Part shown: piece after piece, positions 37,537 to 46,425 of the stretch
Position numbering within the stretch: the stretch's first letter is position 1
Layout: each line of letters opens with the position of its first letter
NCBI GenBank assembly: GCA_913063125.1
Contig: CAJXZM010000001.1
Location: 1-64,000, forward strand
Direction: 5' to 3'
DNA: 64,000 nucleotides
DNA from: an uncultured Gammaproteobacteria bacterium
Lineage (GTDB): Bacteria > Pseudomonadota > Gammaproteobacteria > Pseudomonadales > Ketobacteraceae
The notes under the pieces: generated by a model
The model's input: only the letters and a program-made list of their open reading frames with translations
What the model was told of the DNA's origin: nothing
The model's database searches: none
Position numbers and translations under genes: made by a program

Positions 37537-39225
37537 TTATTTGGAAACCCATTGTTGTCCTTTGTTACCACTGTAACGATAGAGCTTGGCTTGGCGTCCT
37601 TTTCCCCAGTATGCTCCAGAGATTCCGAGCGTTAGTGATGGGTCTTGTGATATACGGTAAGAGTTATTGTTACTTCTAACCCACGTAATGGCTTGGGTAC
37701 TATTGCAGGGTACTAATACCAAATTACGATAGGGCCTAAGAGAGCTCGTGGCGCCAATGCAAAGCGTATCTTGTGTCGCTAGTTGCAGTTTACCAACGCT
37801 ATCTTGCTGCCATTGTTGGCCATTGTTATTTAGACAGATATTTTGTTCAATAATGGCGCCTTCTGAAAAATCGTCATTTTTTACCTGTAAACAGAAGTTA
37901 TGGCCGTTCATTAACTGTTCACTGGGTGTGCTAATGATTGCGGTGTAAGCAGGCATTGCAGTGTTGTTTGAAACCCATTGATTTTGGGTTGTGTCAAACA
38001 GGTAGTTAACCCAAGGTGTGGAAGCATAACCGCTGTCGGTTCGGGCTTGTGTGAGCTGTGTTTGTTGGTAACCGTTTTGTGGTGTGGCGAAGCTAAAGTG
38101 TTCACCAAACTCATTGTCACAGGCTTGTTGTCCTTCACTGAAAGGGCCTATATTACTGGTGATCTGCCACTCTCCGTTATCACTTGCTTTGCAAGCGTAT
38201 GGCTTGTAGTTGGCACATTGTTCGGATTCAAAGCGGTCGTTTTCGTTTAGCAGGGCGCACTGATTGTTACTGGATGATGGCTGATTGTTGTCCCAGCTCC
38301 AGATGGCTGCCGTTAGGCGTTCGTCAGTCGGTGTTAATTTATCTAAGCCAACAGTACTTAAGCCGCAGGCGGTGGCTTGCTTCATTAATTCTGGTGTGAT
38401 TTCTTGTGGGGGAGTGCTAAATAGACGCGATAGGTTTGTTTTATCTTCATATATACGCGTGAAGTTGTTTTGAATGAAATCGGTGCCGTATTTTGTGGTT
38501 TTACAGGCAGGATAAGGTAAGAAATTATCATTGTCTGTTGGGTAGCCATAGTTAAAAGCAGTTTGGCTCCACCCCGTGCTACCACAGTTACCACCAATAA
38601 TAATGACCTGCTTATCCCGTGCGAGAATATCGTTTTTACTGACATTCATCGGTAGGGACTGGCAGCCTTCTGGGCGATATATACGGTCACCAATAGTGTC
38701 ATCTAGCAGTGAAATTATCAGGTCGTATTGATCATCCATGTGATCTTCGATGTACAAAATGATCACTTCTTGTTGGTTTTTAGGTTGTCTGAGCCATGTT
38801 TCTATCTCTAATAACCCATTATATGCTGTACGATCAAATGGGCTACAACCAACATGCTTGAGGTCGCCGAAGCTGGAGCCATGGCATAGCAATAAATCCT
38901 GAATGCCAAAGCGATTCCAGAAGTAATGGATATCATATTCTAGCGCGCGAATCCCCATGTCCAATTGTTCGGAAACACTAAGGTATTGGTTTGGATCCCA
39001 GTAACGCATGAAACTCATGTAATGCTGCGTGTTAAAGGAGTTGTGAGTGGTAAGGAAATTTGTTTTTCCTAAGGGCAAGGCGTGGCCCATTTGGCGTTGT
39101 AAGGTCAACGCCTGGTGTTGCCAGGATTGAGTGAAATTATCAATTTGGCTGGTGGCGAAGGATGAAATAGGGCAAATTAGAGCCAAAATCAATAAGATAC
39201 AACTAGATAGAGAACGAAAGTGCAT
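37537..39225 (-). CDS. Secreted PI-PLC-like phosphodiesterase with C-terminal lectin domains
   Basis: A 562-residue protein with a signal peptide (MHFRSLSSCILLILALICPISSFA cut near residue 24, given here in summary as the first 24 residues). The N-terminal domain (about 45-330) is of the PI-PLC X type: catalytic His61 in TTHNSF, GIRALEYDIH with Glu96/Asp98, and His115 in LLCHGSS. The middle (about 330-430) has Cys pairs and a GEWQITSNIGPFSEGQQAC segment like C-type lectin or related adhesive domains. The last 130 residues are ricin-type beta-trefoil with QQWQQD, AITWVRS and QQWVSK repeats. It probably cleaves phospho-diester headgroups outside the cell while binding glycans. Calcium-free bacterial PI-PLCs and eukaryote-like ones cannot be told apart from sequence alone. 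Confidence 0.8.
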   Translation of the reverse strand: MHFRSLSSCILLILALICPISSFATSQIDNFTQSWQHQALTLQRQMGHALPLGKTNFLTTHNSFNTQHYMSFMRYWDPNQYLSVSEQLDMGIRALEYDIHYFWNRFGIQDLLLCHGSSFGDLKHVGCSPFDRTAYNGLLEIETWLRQPKNQQEVIILYIEDHMDDQYDLIISLLDDTIGDRIYRPEGCQSLPMNVSKNDILARDKQVIIIGGNCGSTGWSQTAFNYGYPTDNDNFLPYPACKTTKYGTDFIQNNFTRIYEDKTNLSRLFSTPPQEITPELMKQATACGLSTVGLDKLTPTDERLTAAIWSWDNNQPSSSNNQCALLNENDRFESEQCANYKPYACKASDNGEWQITSNIGPFSEGQQACDNEFGEHFSFATPQNGYQQTQLTQARTDSGYASTPWVNYLFDTTQNQWVSNNTAMPAYTAIISTPSEQLMNGHNFCLQVKNDDFSEGAIIEQNICLNNNGQQWQQDSVGKLQLATQDTLCIGATSSLRPYRNLVLVPCNSTQAITWVRSNNNSYRISQDPSLTLGISGAYWGKGRQAKLYRYSGNKGQQWVSK

Positions 39226-39477
39226 TCACAGCCTCATTATTGGTATTATTATTTTGCTGATAGCCTGATCAGTTAATGATCGTTTTTTAGGTGGTATTGA
39301 GAGTACCGGTATTTCAATATGGCTGTAAAGTTACTTTCACATAAAGCTAACAAAGTGTAACAAGTACTGAACAAAGCTGGCTGGAAGTGGACAAATATAG
39401 GAAGAATATGGCCGAAAATCATCGCCATATAATCATTGCTGAATAAGCATCATCCGTTTAATAACCCGAAGTACCTT

Positions 39478-40374
39478 ATGACACCATTAGTAGAAATAGA
39501 CAATTTACGCGCCGCGTTAGCATTGGCAGATTTTTTAAATGCTCAAGACATTTCTTGTGTTATTGAAAAGGACGGGGCCAAGGCCAGAATCTTATTACGT
39601 GATGCGGGATTAATGATTACTGCTCAACAGGAATTGGCACGTTTTGTTGAAGAGCCAACCAATGAGCGCTATCAAGCCGCTTCATGGGGTACAGAACACG
39701 CTACTGAAGTTCGCGATGTGAGTGGGGGAAAGCAGACAACTCAGGAGAATATCGATGGGTTTTATCAACAGCGCAAGACGCCTGGAGCAATTTGGGCAAA
39801 GGCTGGTTGGGTAACACGCATTGTTGCGCTGATTTCTGTAGCCGTTTTTGCGTTGACAGGCTTTGGTACTAACATGGCGGTGTTACAGAGTTTGTTTTTC
39901 TTTTCATCTATCGATGCAATGGTCGGTGTAGAGCAATGGCGTTGGATAAGTCCGGTGTTTGTGCATTTTTTGATTGGAGGCTTACCATTACATATTGTGT
40001 TTAATGTGATGTGGTGGTGGGAGCTAGGGGGGCTGGTTGAACGTTTTCAATCTCCACAGCGGCTTTGGTTAGTGTTTTTTATTGTGTCTATTGGTAGCAA
40101 TACATCGCAGTTTTTTGCAGAGGGCAACAATTTTGGTGGCCTATCTGGCGTTGTTTACGGTTTGTTAGGGTATTTGTGGTTCTACGGTCGAATGCGACCT
40201 GATTACCCAGTACAGCTAAACCCCTCATTAATTGGCATGATGGTGCTTTGGTTGGTGTTATGTTTTACCGGGTTGTTGGGGCCGGTGGCAAATGCTGCTC
40301 ATCTGAGTGGGTTATTAATGGGTAGCTTCTTAGCGATCATTTTTGCTCAAAAAGATAAAAAGGACGGTCGATAG
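39478..40374 (+). CDS. glpG: GlpG-type rhomboid protease
   Basis: A protein of 298 residues from the ATG; an upstream TTG adds 14 codons that do not resemble the family. A cytosolic N-terminal domain (1-95, like the NRho domain) precedes six transmembrane helices. Catalytic Ser223 is in FGGLSGVVYGLLGY and His275 in NAAHLSGLLMG; the helix 2 segment LPLHIVFNVMWWWELGG with its oxyanion-side His and Asn is also there. It cleaves membrane proteins within their helices. The protease belongs to the GlpG group and not to the rhombosortases that handle GlyGly-CTERM proteins. Confidence 0.9.
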   Translation: MTPLVEIDNLRAALALADFLNAQDISCVIEKDGAKARILLRDAGLMITAQQELARFVEEPTNERYQAASWGTEHATEVRDVSGGKQTTQENIDGFYQQRKTPGAIWAKAGWVTRIVALISVAVFALTGFGTNMAVLQSLFFFSSIDAMVGVEQWRWISPVFVHFLIGGLPLHIVFNVMWWWELGGLVERFQSPQRLWLVFFIVSIGSNTSQFFAEGNNFGGLSGVVYGLLGYLWFYGRMRPDYPVQLNPSLIGMMVLWLVLCFTGLLGPVANAAHLSGLLMGSFLAIIFAQKDKKDGR

Positions 40375-40430
40375 CCGCTATGTGATGTGAAGATAGTTAA
40401 ATTAGAGCTGGTTAAATTGAGGATGGTTAA

Positions 40431-40877
40431 ATGCAAAGCATAATATGGGACAGAACGAACCCCTGTACTCTTCCACTTGAGGTGGTGGCAGAGCACACGG
40501 ATCGTTTGGGGCATACTAATAATGTGACCTACCTACACTGGATGGAGACTATTAGCTGGCAGCACGTAGAATCCATTGGTATGGGCTGGGATGTGCAAGA
40601 GCAAGAAAACAAAGCCATGGCGATTATGCGTACTGAAGTTGATTATTTGTCGGCAAGCCATGAAGGAGAAAAGTTAGTATTGGGGACATGGATTACTGAA
40701 AGTGACGGACGGTTGTATTCAGCTAGAGCATTTCAGTTGGTTAGAGTCAGTGATGGAAAAACCGTGATGCGAGCATTATCTCGATATGCGTGCATTCATT
40801 TAACCAACGGTAAGCCGGGAAGAATGCCTAAAAGCTTTATCAATGCTCATGATCAGGCTATCGAGAGTTATCAGTGA
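40431..40877 (+). CDS. Acyl-CoA thioesterase, hotdog fold (4HBT family)
   Basis: A 148-residue 4HBT-type protein: EHTDRLGHTNNVTYLHWME holds the active-site Asp24 and the DxxGHxNNxxY motif. It should hydrolyse acyl-CoA or acyl-ACP thioesters (FadM/YbgC-like); chain-length preference cannot be read. The start is supported by GAGG 8 nt upstream. The preceding 40 bp hold three imperfect GGTTAAAT units (about 40395-40432), one of which contains the start codon region. Confidence 0.82.
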   Translation: MQSIIWDRTNPCTLPLEVVAEHTDRLGHTNNVTYLHWMETISWQHVESIGMGWDVQEQENKAMAIMRTEVDYLSASHEGEKLVLGTWITESDGRLYSARAFQLVRVSDGKTVMRALSRYACIHLTNGKPGRMPKSFINAHDQAIESYQ

Positions 40878-40944
40878 CCCTTGATGTACCTTTTGTTTAT
40901 TTAGGATAAACTTCCCGTTTTCTTCCACTCTATTGAGGTTTCTT

Positions 40945-41481
40945 GTGGCGTTAAAACCAACCATTTTTAAATGTAATATCTCTCTTTCAGACTTAAATCG
41001 TGATTATTACGATACGTTACAGTTGACGATCGCTCAGCACCCATCGGAAACGCTTGAACGTATGATGGCTAGGGTGTTGGCCTATAGTATTAATGCTGAT
41101 GAATATCTGGCTTTTACAAAAGGGCTTTCTTCTGTTGAGGAGCCCGATATTTGGTTGAAATCATTGGATGGGCAGCTTTCTTTATGGATTGATATGGGGG
41201 AGCCCGATGCGGAAAGAATCAAAAAAGCAACACGGCTTGCCCGCGAGGTGAAAGTCTATAGTTTTAATTCTAAATCTGATGTGTGGTGGTCTCAGGGGAA
41301 AAGTAAATTTACGGCGTTAGACGCTTCCTTTTTTCAGTTTCAGTGGAAAGAAATTCAGGCGTTGGCTGCTTTAGTGACACGCACTATGGATATGTCTGTA
41401 ACGATTACTGGGGATTCTGCGTATATTGCGATGGAATCGGGTGAGTGTGAAGTGTCCTGGACGGAACTTCAGTCGGAATAG
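40945..41481 (+). CDS. yaeQ: YaeQ family protein
   Basis: A protein of 178 residues from the GTG at 40945, with GAGG about 7 nt upstream; a TTG four codons earlier is less likely. It has the YaeQ hallmarks MALKPTIFKCNISLSDLN, AQHPSETLERMMARVLAY, GLSSVEEPDIW and KKATRLAREVKVYSFNSKSD. YaeQ has a PD-(D/E)XK-like fold; it was first reported as a suppressor of a transcription elongation defect and its biochemical role is unclear. Confidence 0.93.
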   Translation: MALKPTIFKCNISLSDLNRDYYDTLQLTIAQHPSETLERMMARVLAYSINADEYLAFTKGLSSVEEPDIWLKSLDGQLSLWIDMGEPDAERIKKATRLAREVKVYSFNSKSDVWWSQGKSKFTALDASFFQFQWKEIQALAALVTRTMDMSVTITGDSAYIAMESGECEVSWTELQSE

Positions 41482-41521
41482 ATAGGGAAATTAGATAGAT
41501 AGCTTATATCGGCTGATTCGG

Positions 41522-41552
41522 TCGACAGTTTAGATCGACAGTTTAGATCGAC
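41522..41552. repeat. 13-bp direct repeat, 2.4 copies
   Basis: TCGACAGTTTAGA occurs twice in a row, followed by another TCGAC, between the convergent yaeQ and hmp genes. No function is apparent. Confidence 0.6.
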
Positions 41553-41665
41553 TAGGTAGGCAGCTTCGTTAATGAATAGAGACTTGAATGTACTATATTC
41601 AGGACCCTATTCATTGTTTAGCTACTTCAGAATGCTGCCAATTTTATACCACTGTTATACCGCTA

Positions 41666-42853
41666 TTATAACTCGGCGGTTGGTCCAAAGACTTCGTAGT
41701 GAATATTCTCATCACTAAAGCCTAAGCTTTGGGCCTGTTTGTTCAGCGCGGACATAAATGGCGTAGGACCACAAAAATACACATCTGTTGAACCATCAGC
41801 AGAAAACCCTGCATCTGCTAACCATTGTTGTAGAACATCGGCATTTAGGTAACCCTGATGGTCTCCTTCACTACCTTCGTCAAAGCACGTCTTAAAGTGA
41901 AAGGCTGAAGTTTCATTTCGAGAGTTCAATTCGTCCTTTAAAATCTGATGTTCTTGATTACGTGAACATTGAATGAATAAAATATCTTTAGGGTTGATTC
42001 CTTGTTGCAGCTGTTCGTACATCATACCGATGATGGGTGTAATACCAACACCACCCGCAATTAATACATGTTTTTTCGCATTTGAGTTGGCAGTAAATAC
42101 GCCGGTTGGAGCCTGCAAAAATACAGTTGTTCCTTCATTACTCTGATGTAAGTGGTTTGATACAAGGCCTTCCACCTCTTCTTTGGTAGTGATCCTTAAG
42201 TAATCCTTGCCTGATTCGTCAGAAAGGGAATACTGGCGAATTTCATCAAATTCTGATGCAGAAGGGTTAGCTTTTAAACCAACAAATTGGCCGCCTTTAA
42301 ATGCAGGAATAGCGCCTTTATCAGATGGTTTCAGATAGAATGATTTGACCTCAGGGGTCTCCGTAACGATCTTATCGACAGTGAATTCGCGAAAACCTCT
42401 CCAGCCACCACTGGCTTGCTCATTCACCGCGTAAATGGTCTCTTCTGCATGAATAAAAATATCTGCAAGAATATTGTAAGCTTCACCCCAAGCGGTTAGA
42501 GCAGGGTGGTCGTCGGGCAAATCCAAAACAGTCTGGATAGCCGCTAGCAAATTGTTTCCAACAATGGGGTATTGATTTGCTTGTATCCCCAAGCTAGCGT
42601 GTTTATGGGCAATTCTTTCTACAGCAGGTAAAAGAACGCTAAGGTTATCAATGTTCTGCGCGTAGGCTAATACGGCATCTGCCAATGCTCTTGGTTGTTC
42701 GCCTCGTGTTTGATTAACCTGATTAAACACATTTTTCAAATCTGGATTCTCTGAAAATAATTTCTCATAAAAATGGGAGGTGATTGCTTGGCCGTGCTCT
42801 TCGAGTAACGGTACAGTAGATTTAACAATTTCAATGGTTTCAGTGCTTAACAC
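41666..42853 (-). CDS. hmp: Flavohemoprotein, NO dioxygenase
   Basis: A 395-residue flavohemoglobin: globin domain (1-138) with the proximal His85 (IAHKHASLGI), distal Tyr29 (FYEKLF) and Glu138 region (HAEE); FAD domain (about 150-260) with RQYSLSD; NAD(P) domain (about 260-395) with GGVGITP and YFCGPTPFM. It turns NO and O2 into nitrate using NAD(P)H, in the cytoplasm. It is divergent from nsrR, and a probable NsrR operator lies between them, so it is expected to be switched on by NO. Confidence 0.95.
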   Translation of the reverse strand: MLSTETIEIVKSTVPLLEEHGQAITSHFYEKLFSENPDLKNVFNQVNQTRGEQPRALADAVLAYAQNIDNLSVLLPAVERIAHKHASLGIQANQYPIVGNNLLAAIQTVLDLPDDHPALTAWGEAYNILADIFIHAEETIYAVNEQASGGWRGFREFTVDKIVTETPEVKSFYLKPSDKGAIPAFKGGQFVGLKANPSASEFDEIRQYSLSDESGKDYLRITTKEEVEGLVSNHLHQSNEGTTVFLQAPTGVFTANSNAKKHVLIAGGVGITPIIGMMYEQLQQGINPKDILFIQCSRNQEHQILKDELNSRNETSAFHFKTCFDEGSEGDHQGYLNADVLQQWLADAGFSADGSTDVYFCGPTPFMSALNKQAQSLGFSDENIHYEVFGPTAEL

Positions 42854-42902
42854 GTTAGGCTCCAGGGTTTATGTTGTAGTTCAAATGGGTTGTACGGATA
42901 AA

Positions 42903-42921
42903 GATGCATCTCAAATGAATG
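42903..42921. promoter_or_regulatory. Probable NsrR operator upstream of hmp
   Basis: GATGCATCTCAAATGAATG matches 16 of 19 positions of the gammaproteobacterial NsrR consensus (GATGYATTT-N-AAATRCATC, from general knowledge). It lies 50-68 nt upstream of the hmp start, inside the hmp/nsrR divergent region. Confidence 0.75.
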
Positions 42922-43064
42922 TTTATAAGGTTCATCCTACATGTATCTTTAGAATGTGCAAGTGCTTATACTGTAATAAGATGTAAGCATCACCCATTGC
43001 ATTTATTCTGGCGGTTCAGGTTGCCAAGTTATTTATTACGTTAACGACTACGCGAGCTATTGCT

Positions 43065-43487
43065 ATGCAACTAACAAAGCACACCGATTTTGCATTTCGT
43101 ATCTTGATTTATTTGGCATCTACGGATGAGAAGCTAATAAGGATTCAACAATTAGCAGATGGATTTGATATATCGAAAAGCCATGTGATGAAAATAGTGA
43201 ACAAGTTGGTTCACCAGGGTTGGATTACATCCGTTAGGGGGAAAAACGGAGGTATTTGTTTAGGGAAAGCCCCGCAAGATGTGCGACTTAACGATGTGGT
43301 TGAGTTCATGGAACAGACGTTAGAGCCGGTAAATTGTCAGGAACCGGTGTGTGTGTTAACCAGTGCTTGTAAATTAAAAGGTGTATTGTTAAAGGCACAA
43401 GATGAGTACTTGGCTCACCTTGCACAATTCACATTGGCGGATCTTGTTGATAAAAAAATGATAGATGTGGTTCGATTTATTGAGTAA
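43065..43487 (+). CDS. nsrR: Nitric oxide-sensing Rrf2 family repressor
   Basis: A 140-residue Rrf2 protein: an N-terminal winged helix (LTKHTDFAFRILIYLA, then SHVMKIVNKLVHQGWITSVRGKNGG) and the Fe-S cluster ligands Cys91, Cys96 and Cys102 in NCQEPVCVLTSACKL, at the same positions as in Escherichia coli NsrR. NO destroys the cluster and lifts repression. The divergent hmp gene with its operator is the obvious target. A short hairpin (CTGGCCA / TGGCCAG, near 43513) follows the stop. Confidence 0.92.
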   Translation: MQLTKHTDFAFRILIYLASTDEKLIRIQQLADGFDISKSHVMKIVNKLVHQGWITSVRGKNGGICLGKAPQDVRLNDVVEFMEQTLEPVNCQEPVCVLTSACKLKGVLLKAQDEYLAHLAQFTLADLVDKKMIDVVRFIE

Positions 43488-43570
43488 CGATTAGATTTGA
43501 ACGCTATTGTAAAAAGACACTGGCCAGTCCTTTGGCCAGGTTGATTGGATTCTTAACTGTTAAGGCGTTG

Positions 43571-44878
43571 TTAGAGCGGTGTTGTAATGCTCATATCAGG
43601 CAGCCTGCGCAACTTGTCGGTAAACAAATCAGGGTTACCTTCGTAGTGGTTACTCATATGAATGTTGACGGCAAAACCGAAGTAGCCACTTTCTGGTAGG
43701 GAGTGGATTTTGTAACCTACATTGGGAAGTTGACCGGGGAAGCGCTCTGGGAGGTCGATAGTATCTATGTCATCATTGTAGTGTAATGATAAATCCTCTG
43801 TTTGCTCTCCGGTGTAATCAAAAAAGGCAACAAAGTCCAAGTTTCGTTTGGTTGATGCCCAAATCCAATTTTCAGTTTTTGATACCCCTGAAGCAATGAA
43901 CTCTTGTTCATTGGCATCGACCTTGCCGTCAGTAATGCCTGGTAATTTAGGGCCTAATGCGGTGCGAAGTTCAGTTCCATATAATTCGTTACCTTCTAAG
44001 GAAATAAATATGCGTGGGTCCGCTAGCATGCCTCGTCGTGTTTTTGGCATTACAGATCGTACATCGTATATTAAAGAATTGGGTGAATGGTGTAGTTGTA
44101 GGCTGATGCGTAACAGAGGCAGTTTTAAAAACCACATCGTTAGCTCCATTTGGGTTGTTGTTCGGATCGGACCAGAGTGTACACCTTTAGGTATTGCCAC
44201 TAAGTCCTTATTGTTCAGTTCGGTCTTTGCAAACGCGCTGATAATGCCCGTTTCAATTCGTATTTTTAATGCATCAAAGGGGTTGGAATCATCACCATAA
44301 TTAACAATAGAAAAATCATCCCAGTTGATGTGGTTCTCTTGATTATAAGCGATGGAGTAAAAATCTGTTTCTACCAAGGCTTCTTCTGCACTATAACGTA
44401 CATATTGTTCATCAGACCGTAAACGTGATTTTCTTACCAAGTAGGCATAACGTGTGTGACCTAAAGAATCGGTTAGAACAATTTCGTGAATGAGATCACC
44501 ATCGTATCGGTGGTGATCTTGTCGACGTGGGCCTGCATCTTTGTAGGTAAACAACAGCTTGTCTTCTTTATCTACAATATCCTTAGATCCCGCAATAGGA
44601 ACATCCCAATCATCAAAGTAGACTGCTCCGCCTTCGTTGTATTCATCAATTTGAAAGGGGATAGGTTCCATTTCATCGTCAGTGATTGCAGCAAGTGAAA
44701 AATCCTTTATTGGATAGCCCAGTGAGCCAGGCAATTCTGACCCATCAATCATAATGGTTTTGAATGCATCGATATCACTTAAGGGCTGGATCGACAACGC
44801 GTGTTGACTATAGGCGGAGGAAAGAATCAATAAACTAAGGAGGTAACACTTGATGGGTCGGGTAACCGAGGTGTTCAT
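43571..44878 (-). CDS. Secreted protein of unknown function, paralog A (435 aa)
   Basis: I do not recognise a named family. A signal peptide (about residues 1-28) is followed by a conserved part with FQIDEYNEGGAVYFDDW, AGSKDIVDKEDKLLFTYKDAGPR and HHRYDGD, which are nearly the same as in the next gene upstream on this strand. The rest is beta-rich with aromatic residues (FVAFFDYTGEQ, NVGYKIHSLPESGYFGF). It is likely periplasmic or surface-located. Together with paralog B (104 nt away) it forms a tandem pair with about 60% identity by eye. The C-terminus ends in a short hydrophobic stretch and not in a barrel-like Phe. Confidence 0.65.
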   Translation of the reverse strand: MNTSVTRPIKCYLLSLLILSSAYSQHALSIQPLSDIDAFKTIMIDGSELPGSLGYPIKDFSLAAITDDEMEPIPFQIDEYNEGGAVYFDDWDVPIAGSKDIVDKEDKLLFTYKDAGPRRQDHHRYDGDLIHEIVLTDSLGHTRYAYLVRKSRLRSDEQYVRYSAEEALVETDFYSIAYNQENHINWDDFSIVNYGDDSNPFDALKIRIETGIISAFAKTELNNKDLVAIPKGVHSGPIRTTTQMELTMWFLKLPLLRISLQLHHSPNSLIYDVRSVMPKTRRGMLADPRIFISLEGNELYGTELRTALGPKLPGITDGKVDANEQEFIASGVSKTENWIWASTKRNLDFVAFFDYTGEQTEDLSLHYNDDIDTIDLPERFPGQLPNVGYKIHSLPESGYFGFAVNIHMSNHYEGNPDLFTDKLRRLPDMSITTPL

Positions 44879-44982
44879 GATAGGGCCTGTTTTTATTATT
44901 ATTACAATGGCCCAATGGTAGCATCATGTTGTTAAGAAAGGGAGCAAATTGAACGTATCGTTAGCTTGCCCTGTTGGCGTTA

Positions 44983-46323
44983 CTATTGTGCCGGGCTGGA
45001 AATGCTAATGTCTGGCAGCCGGCGTATTTGTTCAGTAAAAACCTCAGGTTCACCTTCAAATTCATTGCTTAAATGTATGCCAACAGTAAATCCAAAAAAG
45101 CCACTGTCTGGTAGTGTATGTATTTTGTAACCCACATTAGGGAGTTGCCCTACAAAACGTTCAGGTAAATCCACTGCGGTAAGGTCATCGTTGTAGTGAA
45201 GTGATATTTCTTGTTTTCTGTCGCTATTAAAATTAAAAAAGGCTAGAAAATCCAGATTGCGTAATGTTGTTGCCCAAATCCAATTCTTGGTAATTGATAT
45301 GCCTTCAGCAATGTGTTGTTTCTCTATGGCGTCAATGCTCCCATTAGTAATCGCGGGTGTTTTCGGCCCTGCGGCAGTACGTGTTTCTGTACCATAAAGC
45401 TTATTGCCTTCTAGTGATAAATATATTTTCGGGTCCGATAACATTTTTCTTCGGGCTGCAGGTAATATGGCACGAACGTCATAAAGTAATGAATTGGGGA
45501 AGTGGTGAAGTTGTAAGCTGACCCGTAAAATGGGCAGTTTGAGCAACCAGAAGGTAAGTTCCATTTGTGTGGTTGTTCTAATAGGCCCGATACGTTCCCC
45601 TTTTGGGATAGCGATCAGGCTTTCATTATTGATTTCAGTCTTGATTAGACTGCTTATTATTCCTGTTTCCAAGCGAATCTTGAGGGAGTCAAATGGGTTT
45701 TCTTCACCGTCATAATTGACAATAGAAAAGTCATTCCAGTTCAGCTGGTTTTCCTTGTCATAGGTTATGGAGTAAAAATCAGTTTCTACAATAGCTTCAT
45801 CAGAGCTGTATCGTACATATTGCTCATCAGAAATCAGGCGAGAGTTCTGCATTAAGTACACATAGCGAAGATGGCCGCTGCTGCTGGAAAGAGTGATTTC
45901 CTGAACGACATCCCCGTCATATCGGTGGTGAGGTTGCAGTCTAGGGCCTGCGTCTTTGTAGATAAAAAGAAGCTTGTCTTCGTTATCCAGGATATCTTTA
46001 GATCCTGCGATAGGTACCCCCCAGTCTTCAAAGTACACAGCACCCCCTTCATTGTATTCATCAATTTGGAAGGGGATAGGTTCCATTTCACCATCTATAA
46101 CGGCAGCAAGTGAAAACTCTTTGATAGGTTTGCCAACGGCGTTGGGTAATTCCATCCCGTCTATCATAATGGCTTTGAATGCGTCAATTGGAGGCAATGG
46201 TTGTAATGCAAACGCTGATTGACCGAGTAACCAAGAAAGCAAAAAAGAAGCCATTGTGATGGGTTTAATCTGTGGTTTTGGGTTGTTGTACTTAGATATG
46301 TACTTAGCTATGTAAGCAGGCAT
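44983..46323 (-). CDS. Secreted protein of unknown function, paralog B (446 aa)
   Basis: Tandem copy of paralog A: the same order of motifs, with FQIDEYNEGGAVYFEDW, AGSKDILDNEDKLLFIYKDAGPR and NVGYKIHTLPDSGFFGFTVG. The N-terminus is longer (MPAYIAKYISKYNNPKPQIK before the hydrophobic MASFLLSWLLGQSAFA), so a start at the internal Met24 (46254) is possible; either gives a signal peptide. The two paralogs keep the acidic KEDKLLF/NEDKLLF core and diverge at their ends. The START-like protein upstream on the same strand may belong to the same transcript (gap 102 nt). The function is unknown. Confidence 0.65.
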   Translation of the reverse strand: MPAYIAKYISKYNNPKPQIKPITMASFLLSWLLGQSAFALQPLPPIDAFKAIMIDGMELPNAVGKPIKEFSLAAVIDGEMEPIPFQIDEYNEGGAVYFEDWGVPIAGSKDILDNEDKLLFIYKDAGPRLQPHHRYDGDVVQEITLSSSSGHLRYVYLMQNSRLISDEQYVRYSSDEAIVETDFYSITYDKENQLNWNDFSIVNYDGEENPFDSLKIRLETGIISSLIKTEINNESLIAIPKGERIGPIRTTTQMELTFWLLKLPILRVSLQLHHFPNSLLYDVRAILPAARRKMLSDPKIYLSLEGNKLYGTETRTAAGPKTPAITNGSIDAIEKQHIAEGISITKNWIWATTLRNLDFLAFFNFNSDRKQEISLHYNDDLTAVDLPERFVGQLPNVGYKIHTLPDSGFFGFTVGIHLSNEFEGEPEVFTEQIRRLPDISISSPAQ

Positions 46324-46425
46324 GAAGGATGCTCTATCGGTCGTGATTAATGGAGGTGTTTACTTGATATTAGCCCATGCTTTATAAATTGCTAAATAGA
46401 GTGTGGTTTCGGTATGTTAACAATA

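Noticed and set aside
37341..37679. 112-codon plus-strand frame after the 7TM hybrid kinase
   Set aside because: It crosses an intrinsic terminator of the opposite strand and the 3' end of the PI-PLC-like gene, and has no recognisable content.
39478..40374. Rhombosortase for the GlyGly-CTERM-like protein
   Set aside because: The N-terminal cytosolic domain and helix-2 motif place it in the GlpG group; it is 30 kb from the giant gene.
42942..42960. Second NsrR operator
   Set aside because: Only the first half matches the consensus; the right half-site does not align at the required spacing.
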